NCBI GenBank assembly: GCA_027483425.1 | Contig: JAIXUR010000164.1 | Location: 1 to 10,001 of the forward strand | Reading direction: 5' to 3' | Length of the DNA stretch: 10,001 nt | DNA from: Cyanobacteriota bacterium | GTDB taxonomy: Bacteria > Cyanobacteriota > Cyanobacteriia > Phormidesmidales > Phormidesmidaceae | Part shown: positions 1 to 5,463 of the stretch, one piece after another | Layout: each line of letters opens with the position of its first letter | Position numbering within the stretch: position 1 is the first letter of the stretch | The notes under the pieces: model-generated | Told to the model about the DNA's origin: nothing | The model's database searches: none | Seen by the model: the letters and a program-made list of their open reading frames with translations, nothing else | Made by a program: the position numbers and the translations under genes

Positions 1-474
1 AAAAGAGCAGCCCCTGGTGCTTTAGCCCTAGGGTTACCGTAAATGCCCTGCGCTATGAACCTGAACCGCTTTTGCCGGATAACGGCTGGTTCTCGCCAGC
101 TTTTCAAACACCCTCTTAAACTGGTAGAGCTATTTGTTCTAACGATAGCTGAAGAAGCCTTTGGTCTATGCAGCCAGGCTTGGAGTGTTCTAGCTCATTA
201 CTCGTCCAGGGATTTAATGTATGGGCCCATTGGGCTAGGTTCAGCGTCCTTTAATGAGGTTCCTCTCCTTAGAGGTTGTATGAAAAGGGTTCTCTCAGGT
301 ATAATTTGACGCCATGAGACAGCAAAAACACTGAATTTTGAGAACATGAGCCTACTCCAAAGGTATGGTCTGAGGAGCTCTTTGACTTTTCAAGCAACCT
401 CTTAGCTAAATTTTCCGAGTAGAGTAATGTCACCAATGGATTTTGGGGTCAGTTTAGAGAACCGGTGATTCCCT
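1..474. other. Intergenic spacer upstream of the ABC exporter, no convincing gene
   Basis: No reading frame here resembles a protein family I know. The longest open frame (43-309, 88 codons) begins without a Shine-Dalgarno sequence and gives a low-complexity translation with no recognisable motif, so I do not call it. The stretch looks richer in A+T than the genes that follow, as expected for non-coding DNA. Small dyads are present, for example CCTCT/AGAGG at 262-275 and AAGCC/GGCTT at 155-181, but neither is long enough to indicate a structured RNA. I looked for tmRNA, RNase P RNA and SRP RNA signatures and recognised none. A candidate promoter for the next gene is listed separately. Confidence 0.5.
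276..305 (+). promoter_or_regulatory. Possible sigma-70-type promoter for the ABC exporter
   Basis: A perfect TATAAT -10 box at 300-305 lies 18 bases after TTGTAT (276-281), which matches the TTGACA -35 consensus at three of six positions. Transcription would start near 312 and leave a leader of about 160 bases before the ATG at 475. A second, weaker candidate is TTGACT at 382-387, followed by A+T-rich sequence around 403-412. The prediction rests on motif matching alone. Confidence 0.35.
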
Positions 475-2244
475 ATGTCTTCTGCCCAGCTCACGACCCT
501 AGTTGAGCCTAAGCCCAAGCTTTCGACCATAGGGCGGTTTTTACAGTACTTTGCTCCCTACCGCCAAGAACTCCCCCTGGCCCTGGTGATGGTCACCATT
601 GGGGCTACGACCCAGGCGATCGGGCCGCTGCTGATTGGCTGGTCGATCGATCACCTGATTCTCCAGGGCAACCTGCCGGGTTTGCTGAAAATGCTGGCCG
701 CCTTGACCACGATCTATATCGTCGGAGTTTGGGCGATTCGGGGCCAGATCTGGCGGATGGGCTCCATTGTCCAGCGGCTACTCGGGCAGCTGCGGCAGGA
801 TATTTTTGACAAAATCCAGAGTCTGCCGGTGAGCTTCTTCGACCGCAGCGAAGCGGGCGATCTGATGAGCCGTCTGCTCAACGATGTGAATACGGTGAAC
901 CAGGCTTTTGGCCTCACCATTCCCCAGGTGCTGGGTCAGACCTTTAGCCTGGTGGGCATTATCATCGCCATGCTCGCCATTAATCTACAGCTCGGTTTGC
1001 TGAGCAATCTGGTGGTGCCGCTGATGATTTTTACCACCGGATTCTTCTCCCGCTGGGCCAGGGGGCGGTTTCGCATCACCCGCCAGACCATTGGTGACCT
1101 GTCCGCCAAATTAGAAGAAGACATCGGCAGCGTGCGGGAAGCCCAGGCCTTCAACCGCACGCAGCTCAACATTGAGGAGTTCGACAGCCTCAACGCCGCC
1201 AATCGCCGGGCCAATGTGCAGGCCGTGGCCGTTACAGCGGCCTTTTTGCCGTCCATCGACTTTCTCAATACCCTCGCCACCGCCGGGGTGATGGCCTATG
1301 GCGGCTACCTGGCGGTCACCGGGGTGATGACGGTGGGCACGGTCACGGCCTTTTTGCTCTACGTGCAGCAGTTCTTTCGCCCGATTCAGATTCTCAGCCA
1401 GTTTTATACCCAAGCCCAGTCAGCCCTGGCGGGGCTAGACCGGATTTTTCAGCTGTTGGATGAACCCGCCACGCTGCAGGATGCGGCCAACGCCACTGAG
1501 ATGCCGCCCATTCGAGGCGAGGTGCGGTTTGAGCAGGTAGGGTTTGGCTATACTCCCCATCAGCGGGTGCTCAAGGGGGTCAATCTCTGCGCCCAGCCGG
1601 GGCAGATGATCGCGTTGGTGGGGCCGACAGGAGCCGGAAAGAGCACCATCATTAACTTGATCATGCGGTTTTACGATGTGTCGGAGGGGGCGGTCAAGAT
1701 TGACGGCGTGGATGTGCGCAGCGTGACCCAGGCCAGCCTGCGCCACCAGATTGGCATTGTGCTGCAGGATAATTTGCTGTTTAGCGGCACCGTGGCCGAA
1801 AATATTGCCTTTGGCTTGCCCAAGGCCAGTCAGGCCGAGATTGAAGCGGCGGCCCAGACGGCCAATGTCCACGACTTCATCACATCGTTGCCCCAGGGCT
1901 ACAGCACCCGCCTGGGCGAACGCGGCACGCCTCTGAGTCAGGGGCAGCGGCAGTTGGTGAGTATTGCCCGAGCGGTGCTGATTAACCCCAGAATTTTGCT
2001 GCTGGATGAGGCTACCAGCAGCATCGATACCCGTACCGAAGGGTTGGTGCAAGACGCGATCGCCATCCTCCTGCGCGATCGCACCAGCTTTGTCATTGCC
2101 CACCGCCTCAGCACCGTCACCCAGGCCGACCAGGTTTTAGTCATTCAGCAGGGAGAAATCGTCGAGCAGGGTACCCATGCCGAACTGGTGGCCCTCAACG
2201 GCATCTACGGCAATCTCTATAGTTTGCAGTTAGGCACCGATTAG
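475..2244 (+). CDS. ABC exporter half-transporter, fused permease and ATPase (MsbA/MdlB type)
   Basis: This 589-residue protein has the layout of a type IV ABC exporter: an N-terminal six-helix membrane domain followed by one ATPase domain. Hydrophobic segments lie near residues 33-55, 70-88, 152-171, 173-192, 255-280 and 284-303. The ATPase domain starts near 343. It has an A-loop Tyr359, Walker A GPTGAGKST (383-391), Q-loop Gln431, signature LSQGQ (487-491), Walker B ILLLD (507-511) with catalytic Glu512, and switch His543, so all ATP-hydrolysis elements are present. The length is normal for the family. Such proteins work as homo- or heterodimers in the inner membrane and export lipids, drugs or peptides. 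The substrate cannot be read from the sequence, and no partner half-transporter lies in the window. The ATG at 475 fits the usual short cytoplasmic N-terminus, but its Shine-Dalgarno is weak. The gene converges on the tocopherol cyclase gene across 46 bases. Confidence 0.93.
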   Translation: MSSAQLTTLVEPKPKLSTIGRFLQYFAPYRQELPLALVMVTIGATTQAIGPLLIGWSIDHLILQGNLPGLLKMLAALTTIYIVGVWAIRGQIWRMGSIVQRLLGQLRQDIFDKIQSLPVSFFDRSEAGDLMSRLLNDVNTVNQAFGLTIPQVLGQTFSLVGIIIAMLAINLQLGLLSNLVVPLMIFTTGFFSRWARGRFRITRQTIGDLSAKLEEDIGSVREAQAFNRTQLNIEEFDSLNAANRRANVQAVAVTAAFLPSIDFLNTLATAGVMAYGGYLAVTGVMTVGTVTAFLLYVQQFFRPIQILSQFYTQAQSALAGLDRIFQLLDEPATLQDAANATEMPPIRGEVRFEQVGFGYTPHQRVLKGVNLCAQPGQMIALVGPTGAGKSTIINLIMRFYDVSEGAVKIDGVDVRSVTQASLRHQIGIVLQDNLLFSGTVAENIAFGLPKASQAEIEAAAQTANVHDFITSLPQGYSTRLGERGTPLSQGQRQLVSIARAVLINPRILLLDEATSSIDTRTEGLVQDAIAILLRDRTSFVIAHRLSTVTQADQVLVIQQGEIVEQGTHAELVALNGIYGNLYSLQLGTD

Positions 2245-2290
2245 GGGAACAGAGATAGTTTGAGCCGCCGGTCGATTCAGGCATGGGCGG

Positions 2291-3361
2291 TTATTCCTGG
2301 GCCCAAGTGCTCTCCCAGGGGCCACCCCCGACTTCAAGCCCGGCTTGGCTACTGGTGGCGGCCACCACTAACTCCAGATCGTGGCCTCGTCGTTGCCACA
2401 GCTTGAGGCTGAGATCGCCCTGGGCCGTGTCGCGGCATCGAAAGGCCATTCCATCCTGGGTGGGGACGCGCACCAGGGTGCCGGGGTGGGCCGTGGTGCC
2501 GGTGACTTCAACCCGATAGTCAGGGCGATCGCTGCGCATCTGCCAATCGCCCCACGGCTCCACCCGCCAGCTCACCCGTGCATTCCAGGGCACGAACTCG
2601 TAGAAGGTGCCAGCGTAGTGCACCCCCACCATCGCCACCGACTCCATCCAGCCCAGTACCTGGCGGCGGCCCCCCCCGGCAGTGAGGGCCAGGTCGGGCA
2701 CCCCATCAAAGGCATTGCAGTGGAGCCAAAACCACTTTTGGGGAAACGATCGCCCCCAGTTTTTTTCGCTGTAGGCGGGAGCCTTGGCAAACTCGTAGCG
2801 ATCGCCCTGCCACTCGACCCACCCCGTAGCGTGGCCGTGGGCCATCAGGATTTGCCAGCCCGGCTCAAAAATTTGCAGACTAGAGAGCAGACCTGCCGTG
2901 GATTGTTGGGGTTGCCCAGCACTGCCCCAGCCGTAGACGGGGTCGATGTGGTATTGCCAAACTACCCTGCCCCCGGTTGGATCCTTGAAATAGCCCTGGT
3001 GCCAGGTAGCCGTCACCTGGTAGCCCTCAGACACATCATCCTTAAAGTCTGACGGTGACAGCAGGCGGGGCGGAGTCTGGGCTTTCCCTCGCCAGTGGCC
3101 CAACCCTAGACCGTCAGGCCAAGCCCAAAATTGCGATACATCGGGGCAGGTGCGGCAAAAGTAGCGGTCATCGGGGCCGAGAATTTGTGCCGTACCCCCG
3201 CTGTGGGGCCGCCCTCCGGCCGGGTCTTCGATGGAGTACATGAAGGCAAAGGTCTGGCGGGCGGCGGGCAAGGTCAGGCGAAAGTACCAACCCTCGAAGA
3301 ATCGGCCGGCTTGCCCATTCCAGTGGTAGCCACTGTGGGGAGTTTGGAGAGGATGGAGCAT
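2291..3361 (-). CDS. Tocopherol cyclase (VTE1/Slr1737 family)
   Basis: The enzyme closes the chromanol ring of 2,3-dimethyl-6-phytyl-1,4-benzoquinol to give gamma-tocopherol, a step in vitamin E synthesis at the thylakoid or envelope membranes. I recognise the family from the N-terminal block PHSGYHW (residues 8-14), FFEGWYFRLTLP (21-32) and FAFMYSIEDP (38-47), and from the central NWGRSFPQKWFW (201-212). All are typical of the cyanobacterial and plant enzymes. At 356 residues it is close to the roughly 360 of Slr1737 and has no plastid transit peptide, as expected in a cyanobacterium. The ATG at 3361 starts just before the first conserved block. No clear Shine-Dalgarno precedes it, and the upstream spacer is filled by palindromic repeats. 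A run of eight G (coding strand, 2670-2677) falls inside the gene without breaking the frame. Its 3' end faces the ABC exporter gene. Confidence 0.93.
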   Translation of the reverse strand: MLHPLQTPHSGYHWNGQAGRFFEGWYFRLTLPAARQTFAFMYSIEDPAGGRPHSGGTAQILGPDDRYFCRTCPDVSQFWAWPDGLGLGHWRGKAQTPPRLLSPSDFKDDVSEGYQVTATWHQGYFKDPTGGRVVWQYHIDPVYGWGSAGQPQQSTAGLLSSLQIFEPGWQILMAHGHATGWVEWQGDRYEFAKAPAYSEKNWGRSFPQKWFWLHCNAFDGVPDLALTAGGGRRQVLGWMESVAMVGVHYAGTFYEFVPWNARVSWRVEPWGDWQMRSDRPDYRVEVTGTTAHPGTLVRVPTQDGMAFRCRDTAQGDLSLKLWQRRGHDLELVVAATSSQAGLEVGGGPWESTWAQE

Positions 3362-3392
3362 GGGGCCTGACAGGGTGAGTGGTGGTGGGAGA

Positions 3393-3420
3393 GTAGGGGC
3401 AGACCTATGTGTCTGCCCTG
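3393..3420 (+). repeat. Interspersed palindromic repeat, copy 1
   Basis: This 28-base unit begins GTAGGGGCAGAC. Its core forms a hairpin from GGGCAGAC (3397-3404) and GTCTGCCC (3411-3418) around a six-base loop, CTATGT. It is identical to the unit at 3464-3491 and, read on the other strand, differs at one loop base from 7762-7789. It lies in the spacer upstream of the tocopherol cyclase gene. Short palindromes of the GTAGGGGC type are common between genes in cyanobacteria; their mobility and function are unknown. Confidence 0.85.
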
Positions 3421-3463
3421 CTCGAATGGGTGGATGGGCGCGTGTGTTTTTGTGGGTGAGTAG

Positions 3464-3491
3464 GTAGGGGCAGACCTATGTGTCTGCCCTG
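3464..3491 (+). repeat. Interspersed palindromic repeat, copy 2
   Basis: This is an exact second copy of the 28-base unit, 71 bases downstream of copy 1 and in the same orientation. Its hairpin arms are 3468-3475 and 3482-3489 with the loop at 3476-3481. The bases just upstream of the two copies also look alike (GTGGG followed by a GAGTA-like string), which suggests a local duplication of about 70 bases. Its last nine bases are the first unit of the tandem array at 3482-3508. Confidence 0.85.
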
Positions 3492-3508
3492 TCTGCCCTG
3501 TTTGCCCT
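3482..3508 (+). repeat. Three-unit 9-base tandem repeat at the edge of repeat copy 2
   Basis: The units are GTCTGCCCT (3482-3490), GTCTGCCCT (3491-3499) and GTTTGCCCT (3500-3508). The first unit is the right arm of palindrome copy 2, so the array probably arose by slippage of that arm. It ends 12 bases before the stop codon of the metallopeptidase gene. Confidence 0.75.
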
Positions 3509-3520
3509 CCATCGCCGCGC

Positions 3521-4279
3521 TTACCCCTCGACCCAGCGGGGCACGTACTGCCAGCCGTGACGAATTTGGTCGCGGTAGGGCTGGTGGCCGGGCTGTTTTT
3601 CTTCGACCAGGTGCCAAAAGACGGCCGAGTGGTTCATGTGCACGGTATGGCACAGCTCGTGCACAAAGACATAGTGGACCAGCTCCGGAGGTAAAAACAG
3701 CAGCTTGTAGTTAAGGCTAATGTTTTTGTCGCTGGAGCAGCTGGCCCAGCGGGTTTTTTGGCCCCGAATGGAGATGCGGCCAAAGGGTAGGTTGAGCACA
3801 AAACTCAGCTCTCGCAGCCAAGGGGCAAATTCAGCCCGAGCCTTGCGGCTCAGCCACTGGCGCAGTAGGTCAGTGCAGGCGGCGCTATTGTCTACCGGGC
3901 CTCGCAGCAGCAGAGTTTGGGGAGCAATCTGGGTCATCGCCAGGGTGCGGGCGGGGGCCGGTTGGTAGGTGACCTGCCAGGTCTGGTGGCGCGATCGCAC
4001 CTCAATTTGTCCTGGCTTTTCGTCAAAGTGGTCGTCGGTCAGTCCAGCGGTCTGGTGGGCCAGCCGCAGCCGCGATCGCCACAGCCAGTCACGCCGCCGG
4101 TAGAGCAGGTCGGGCACCTGGCCATGGTCGAACCCAGGGGGCACCACCACTTCCACTTGGCCATTCAGGTGCACCTTTATAGAGACATGGCGGGCACGGG
4201 CGCTCTCTCGAATGCGGTAATCGGGCAGGGGCACGGAGCCAGTCGGCAAAAGCTCTAGCTGTTCGGACGATTCAGCCAT
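3521..4279 (-). CDS. YgjP/M48-like zinc metallopeptidase domain protein
   Basis: The predicted 252-residue protein belongs to the YgjP-like (DUF45/WLM-related) metal-dependent hydrolases. The decisive motif is HELCH at residues 207-211 with a third histidine at 217 in HMNHS, giving the HExxH-x5-H zinc site. The block GRISIRGQKTRWASCSS before it and the following FWHLVEEKQPGH stretch are also typical of the family. There is no signal peptide or membrane segment, so the protein should be cytoplasmic. The physiological substrate is unknown; I name the fold and zinc site, not a reaction. I chose the ATG at 4279. A GTG five codons upstream at 4294 is also in frame, but it lies on the promoter side of a possible -10 box and neither start has a clear Shine-Dalgarno. 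The gene lies 73 bases downstream of the Nudix gene on the same strand. Confidence 0.85.
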   Translation of the reverse strand: MAESSEQLELLPTGSVPLPDYRIRESARARHVSIKVHLNGQVEVVVPPGFDHGQVPDLLYRRRDWLWRSRLRLAHQTAGLTDDHFDEKPGQIEVRSRHQTWQVTYQPAPARTLAMTQIAPQTLLLRGPVDNSAACTDLLRQWLSRKARAEFAPWLRELSFVLNLPFGRISIRGQKTRWASCSSDKNISLNYKLLFLPPELVHYVFVHELCHTVHMNHSAVFWHLVEEKQPGHQPYRDQIRHGWQYVPRWVEG

Positions 4280-4297
4280 GGGCAGCAGGAACACAGC

Positions 4298-4344
4298 ACT
4301 ATATTAATAAGCTTTATCTCCGCCCAGCCGCATGGTTTTGTCTA
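4298..4344 (-). promoter_or_regulatory. Possible promoter elements upstream of the metallopeptidase gene
   Basis: On the minus strand TATAGT (4303-4298) resembles a -10 box within an A+T-rich patch (4298-4316). TAGACA (4344-4339) matches the -35 consensus at five of six positions, but the two are 35 bases apart, so they cannot form one standard promoter. If the -10 is real, transcription would begin near 4291, favouring the ATG at 4279 as start. The gene could equally be read through from the Nudix gene. Confidence 0.2.
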
Positions 4345-4352
4345 TAGAGAAT

Positions 4353-4817
4353 CTACAGACCCTGCTTTGGACTGGGTGGAGCCTGTTCTATCCTACGGTG
4401 CCCTAGAAAAGACAGCAAAATTTGCTGGTGGGGCGGTCCAATGGGGCGTTCTTCCTTGGCGCGAGCCGAATAGCGCTTGCCCTGGCGAATGTCATCGACG
4501 CTCCACAGTCCTAGATCCAGGCCCTCCGTCAGCAAAAGGCTAGCGACAGGAACCACCAAAGGCCCGTGGTAGACATGGCGCACCACAGATTCCGCCTCCA
4601 GGCGCTGAAACAGCGCGAGCTGGGGTGCCGCGTAGCCAATTTCCTCCATCAGCTCTCGCTGCACGGCAACATCGGCAGATTCGTCCGGTTCCAGATGGCC
4701 GCCAAAGAAGGCCCAATGGCCAGGCCAGGCAATGGTGGGGATATCGTCTCGCAGCTGGAGCAGGAAGCGATCGCCCTGGTAGAGGATTGCGATCGCGACC
4801 TCAGGTTTTGGCACCAT
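4353..4817 (-). CDS. Nudix hydrolase
   Basis: This 154-residue protein contains a complete Nudix box, G-x5-E-x7-REUxEExGU, from Gly40 to Tyr62. REL is at residues 54-56 and the metal-binding glutamates are at 58 and 59. Nudix enzymes cleave nucleoside diphosphates linked to another group (NTPs, NDP-sugars, ADP-ribose, dinucleotides) using Mg2+. The WPGHWAFFGGHLEPDE context (31-46) is common in this broad class, and the exact substrate cannot be told. The reading frame stays open upstream to a TTG at 4925, but the extra residues look non-coding. A candidate promoter lies at 4857-4885, inside that extension, so I chose the ATG at 4817, which gives a normal family length. It is the first gene of the minus-strand run and is divergent from psaA. 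Confidence 0.88.
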   Translation of the reverse strand: MVPKPEVAIAILYQGDRFLLQLRDDIPTIAWPGHWAFFGGHLEPDESADVAVQRELMEEIGYAAPQLALFQRLEAESVVRHVYHGPLVVPVASLLLTEGLDLGLWSVDDIRQGKRYSARAKEERPIGPPHQQILLSFLGHRRIEQAPPSPKQGL

Positions 4818-4856
4818 GGCAGGGGGGAGGTGGGTAGGGCTCGGACTATGGGGCTG

Positions 4857-4885
4857 GATATAGAGCGCTAACAGATAGATCTTAA
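4857..4885 (-). promoter_or_regulatory. Possible promoter for the Nudix gene
   Basis: On the minus strand TTAAGA (4885-4880) and TATATC (4862-4857) are separated by 17 bases. Each matches its consensus at four of six positions. Transcription would begin near 4850 and leave a leader of about 30 bases before the ATG at 4817. Confidence 0.3.
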
Positions 4886-5139
4886 AGAATGAGGGGAGAG
4901 TCAGATCCTCATCCTTGGCGATCAAGGCCCTATCTCTACCGCCCCGATCCTCGCCCGGTATAGCTGGTCAAGGATCTATTGAACCTATCCGGGCAATTGC
5001 CTCTGCTGAAATCAATGGTTCTAGTCATAGTCGATGCGTCCTGAGTGGTCATACCTGCCACTACACCGTCAGCACCCGCCATTTCGGACGATCTAAACCC
5101 GCCATGAATCAGCGAATATCAAGCGCTGGGCAGCAATAA

Positions 5140-5157
5140 TTAACATTAATTAACACA
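5140..5157 (+). promoter_or_regulatory. HLR1-like double repeat, candidate RpaB site upstream of psaA
   Basis: TTAACATT (5140-5147) and TTAACACA (5150-5157) are direct repeats separated by two bases. The HLR1 element bound by the response regulator RpaB is two copies of (G/T)TTACA(T/A)(T/A) with a two-base gap. The left half matches seven of eight positions and the right half six of eight, with the exact spacing. HLR1 is known to lie upstream of a psaAB promoter in Synechocystis and to support high-light repression of photosystem I genes. Against this call, no good -10 box follows within 60 bases, and the region is A+T-rich with a third AATTAA at 5157-5162. Confidence 0.35.
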
Positions 5158-5254
5158 ATTAAGCCCTTGCCGCCAATTTCGAGATGTCGGCCGGGTTGTT
5201 TATTGAGTTTTGTTAATAGAACACCGATCCAGAGATCAATTTTTCGATCGGAAT

Positions 5255-5292
5255 ATTTCCGGAAGCCCGGTAGATCAAGGGCTTCCGGAAAT
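5255..5292 (+). repeat. Perfect 14-base inverted repeat in the psaA upstream region
   Basis: The arm at 5255-5268 (ATTTCCGGAAGCCC) is the exact reverse complement of 5279-5292, with a ten-base loop between them. Each arm contains the palindrome TTCCGGAA (5257-5264 and 5283-5290), so the region also reads as two dyad sites 26 bases apart. The element sits 44 bases upstream of the best -10 box. It could be a double operator, a cruciform, or an RNA hairpin if transcription starts further upstream. No T-run follows, so a classic terminator is unlikely. I know of no named factor with this site. Confidence 0.8.
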
Positions 5293-5336
5293 TGAATTAT
5301 TGTTAACCTCGTTCGAAAAGCGTCAAAATGCGAGAC

Positions 5337-5342
5337 TATAAT
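5337..5342 (+). promoter_or_regulatory. Candidate psaA -10 box (TATAAT)
   Basis: A perfect TATAAT lies 122 bases before the psaA ATG, placing transcription start near 5350 with a leader of about 115 bases. The -35 region is poor: the nearest candidate is TTCGAA at 5312-5317, 19 bases upstream and matching at three of six positions. The promoter may therefore depend on an activator, for which the inverted repeat at 5255-5292 or the HLR1-like site are candidates. A short dyad ACCGC/GCGGT (5357-5361, 5369-5373) would sit at the 5' end of the leader. Confidence 0.45.
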
Positions 5343-5450
5343 GCTCAAGAGCAATCACCGCCCAAGTAGCGGTTGTGCCCATAGGCGATGGCGACCTCGG
5401 GTACAGTTTTAGCCAAGGCGATTGATTCTCGATTTGCTTTTGTCTAGAGA

Positions 5451-5456
5451 GAGGAG
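5451..5456 (+). promoter_or_regulatory. Shine-Dalgarno of psaA
   Basis: GAGGAG lies seven bases before the ATG at 5464. This strong site fixes the start there rather than at the in-frame TTG at 5422, which would add 14 residues absent from known PsaA proteins. Confidence 0.85.
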
Positions 5457-5463
5457 AGTCTCC

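Larger units (their letters stand above)
4818..5463. other. Long divergent spacer between the Nudix gene and psaA
   Basis: These 646 bases contain no gene I can support. Small open frames at 4915-5139 (+) and 5109-5354 (-) lack ribosome binding sites and recognisable motifs, and the second overlaps the promoter elements. The spacer holds a candidate Nudix promoter, an RpaB-like double repeat, a 14-base inverted repeat, a -10 box and the psaA Shine-Dalgarno, each listed separately. Cyanobacterial psaAB leaders are typically long and light-regulated, which fits this size. The part from 4920 to 5130 shows only a short palindrome, GGCAATTGCC (4992-5001), and is otherwise unexplained. Confidence 0.6.

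Noticed and set aside
43..309. 88-codon open frame on the plus strand
   Set aside because: It has no Shine-Dalgarno, no recognisable motif, and a composition unlike the genes nearby.
1435..2103. 222-codon open frame antisense to the ABC exporter
   Set aside because: It is a shadow of the exporter's ATPase domain, whose motifs are complete on the plus strand.
2265..2320. Terminator between the converging ABC exporter and tocopherol cyclase genes
   Set aside because: Dyads CCGCC/GGCGG (2265-2290) and CCTGGG/CCCAGG (2296-2319) are short with long loops, and no T-run follows on either strand.
2381..3052. 223-codon open frame antisense to the tocopherol cyclase
   Set aside because: The cyclase is clearly conserved on the minus strand; the plus-strand translation has no family features.
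3393..3491. CRISPR array from the two 28-base repeats
   Set aside because: There are only two units here, each is a self-complementary palindrome, and the third copy is inverted 4 kb away with no cas genes.
4818..4925. N-terminal extension of the Nudix protein to a TTG at 4925
   Set aside because: The added residues lack family similarity and include the likely promoter; the ATG at 4817 gives the usual length.
4915..5139. 74-codon open frame upstream of psaA
   Set aside because: It has no ribosome binding site or protein motif and ends in the A+T-rich control region.
5109..5354. 81-codon minus-strand open frame upstream of psaA
   Set aside because: It begins with TTG without a ribosome binding site and runs through the -10 box, inverted repeat and HLR1-like site; it is best explained as non-coding.
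5422..5463. Longer PsaA start at a TTG at 5422
   Set aside because: The strong GAGGAG and the standard PsaA N-terminus point to the ATG at 5464.
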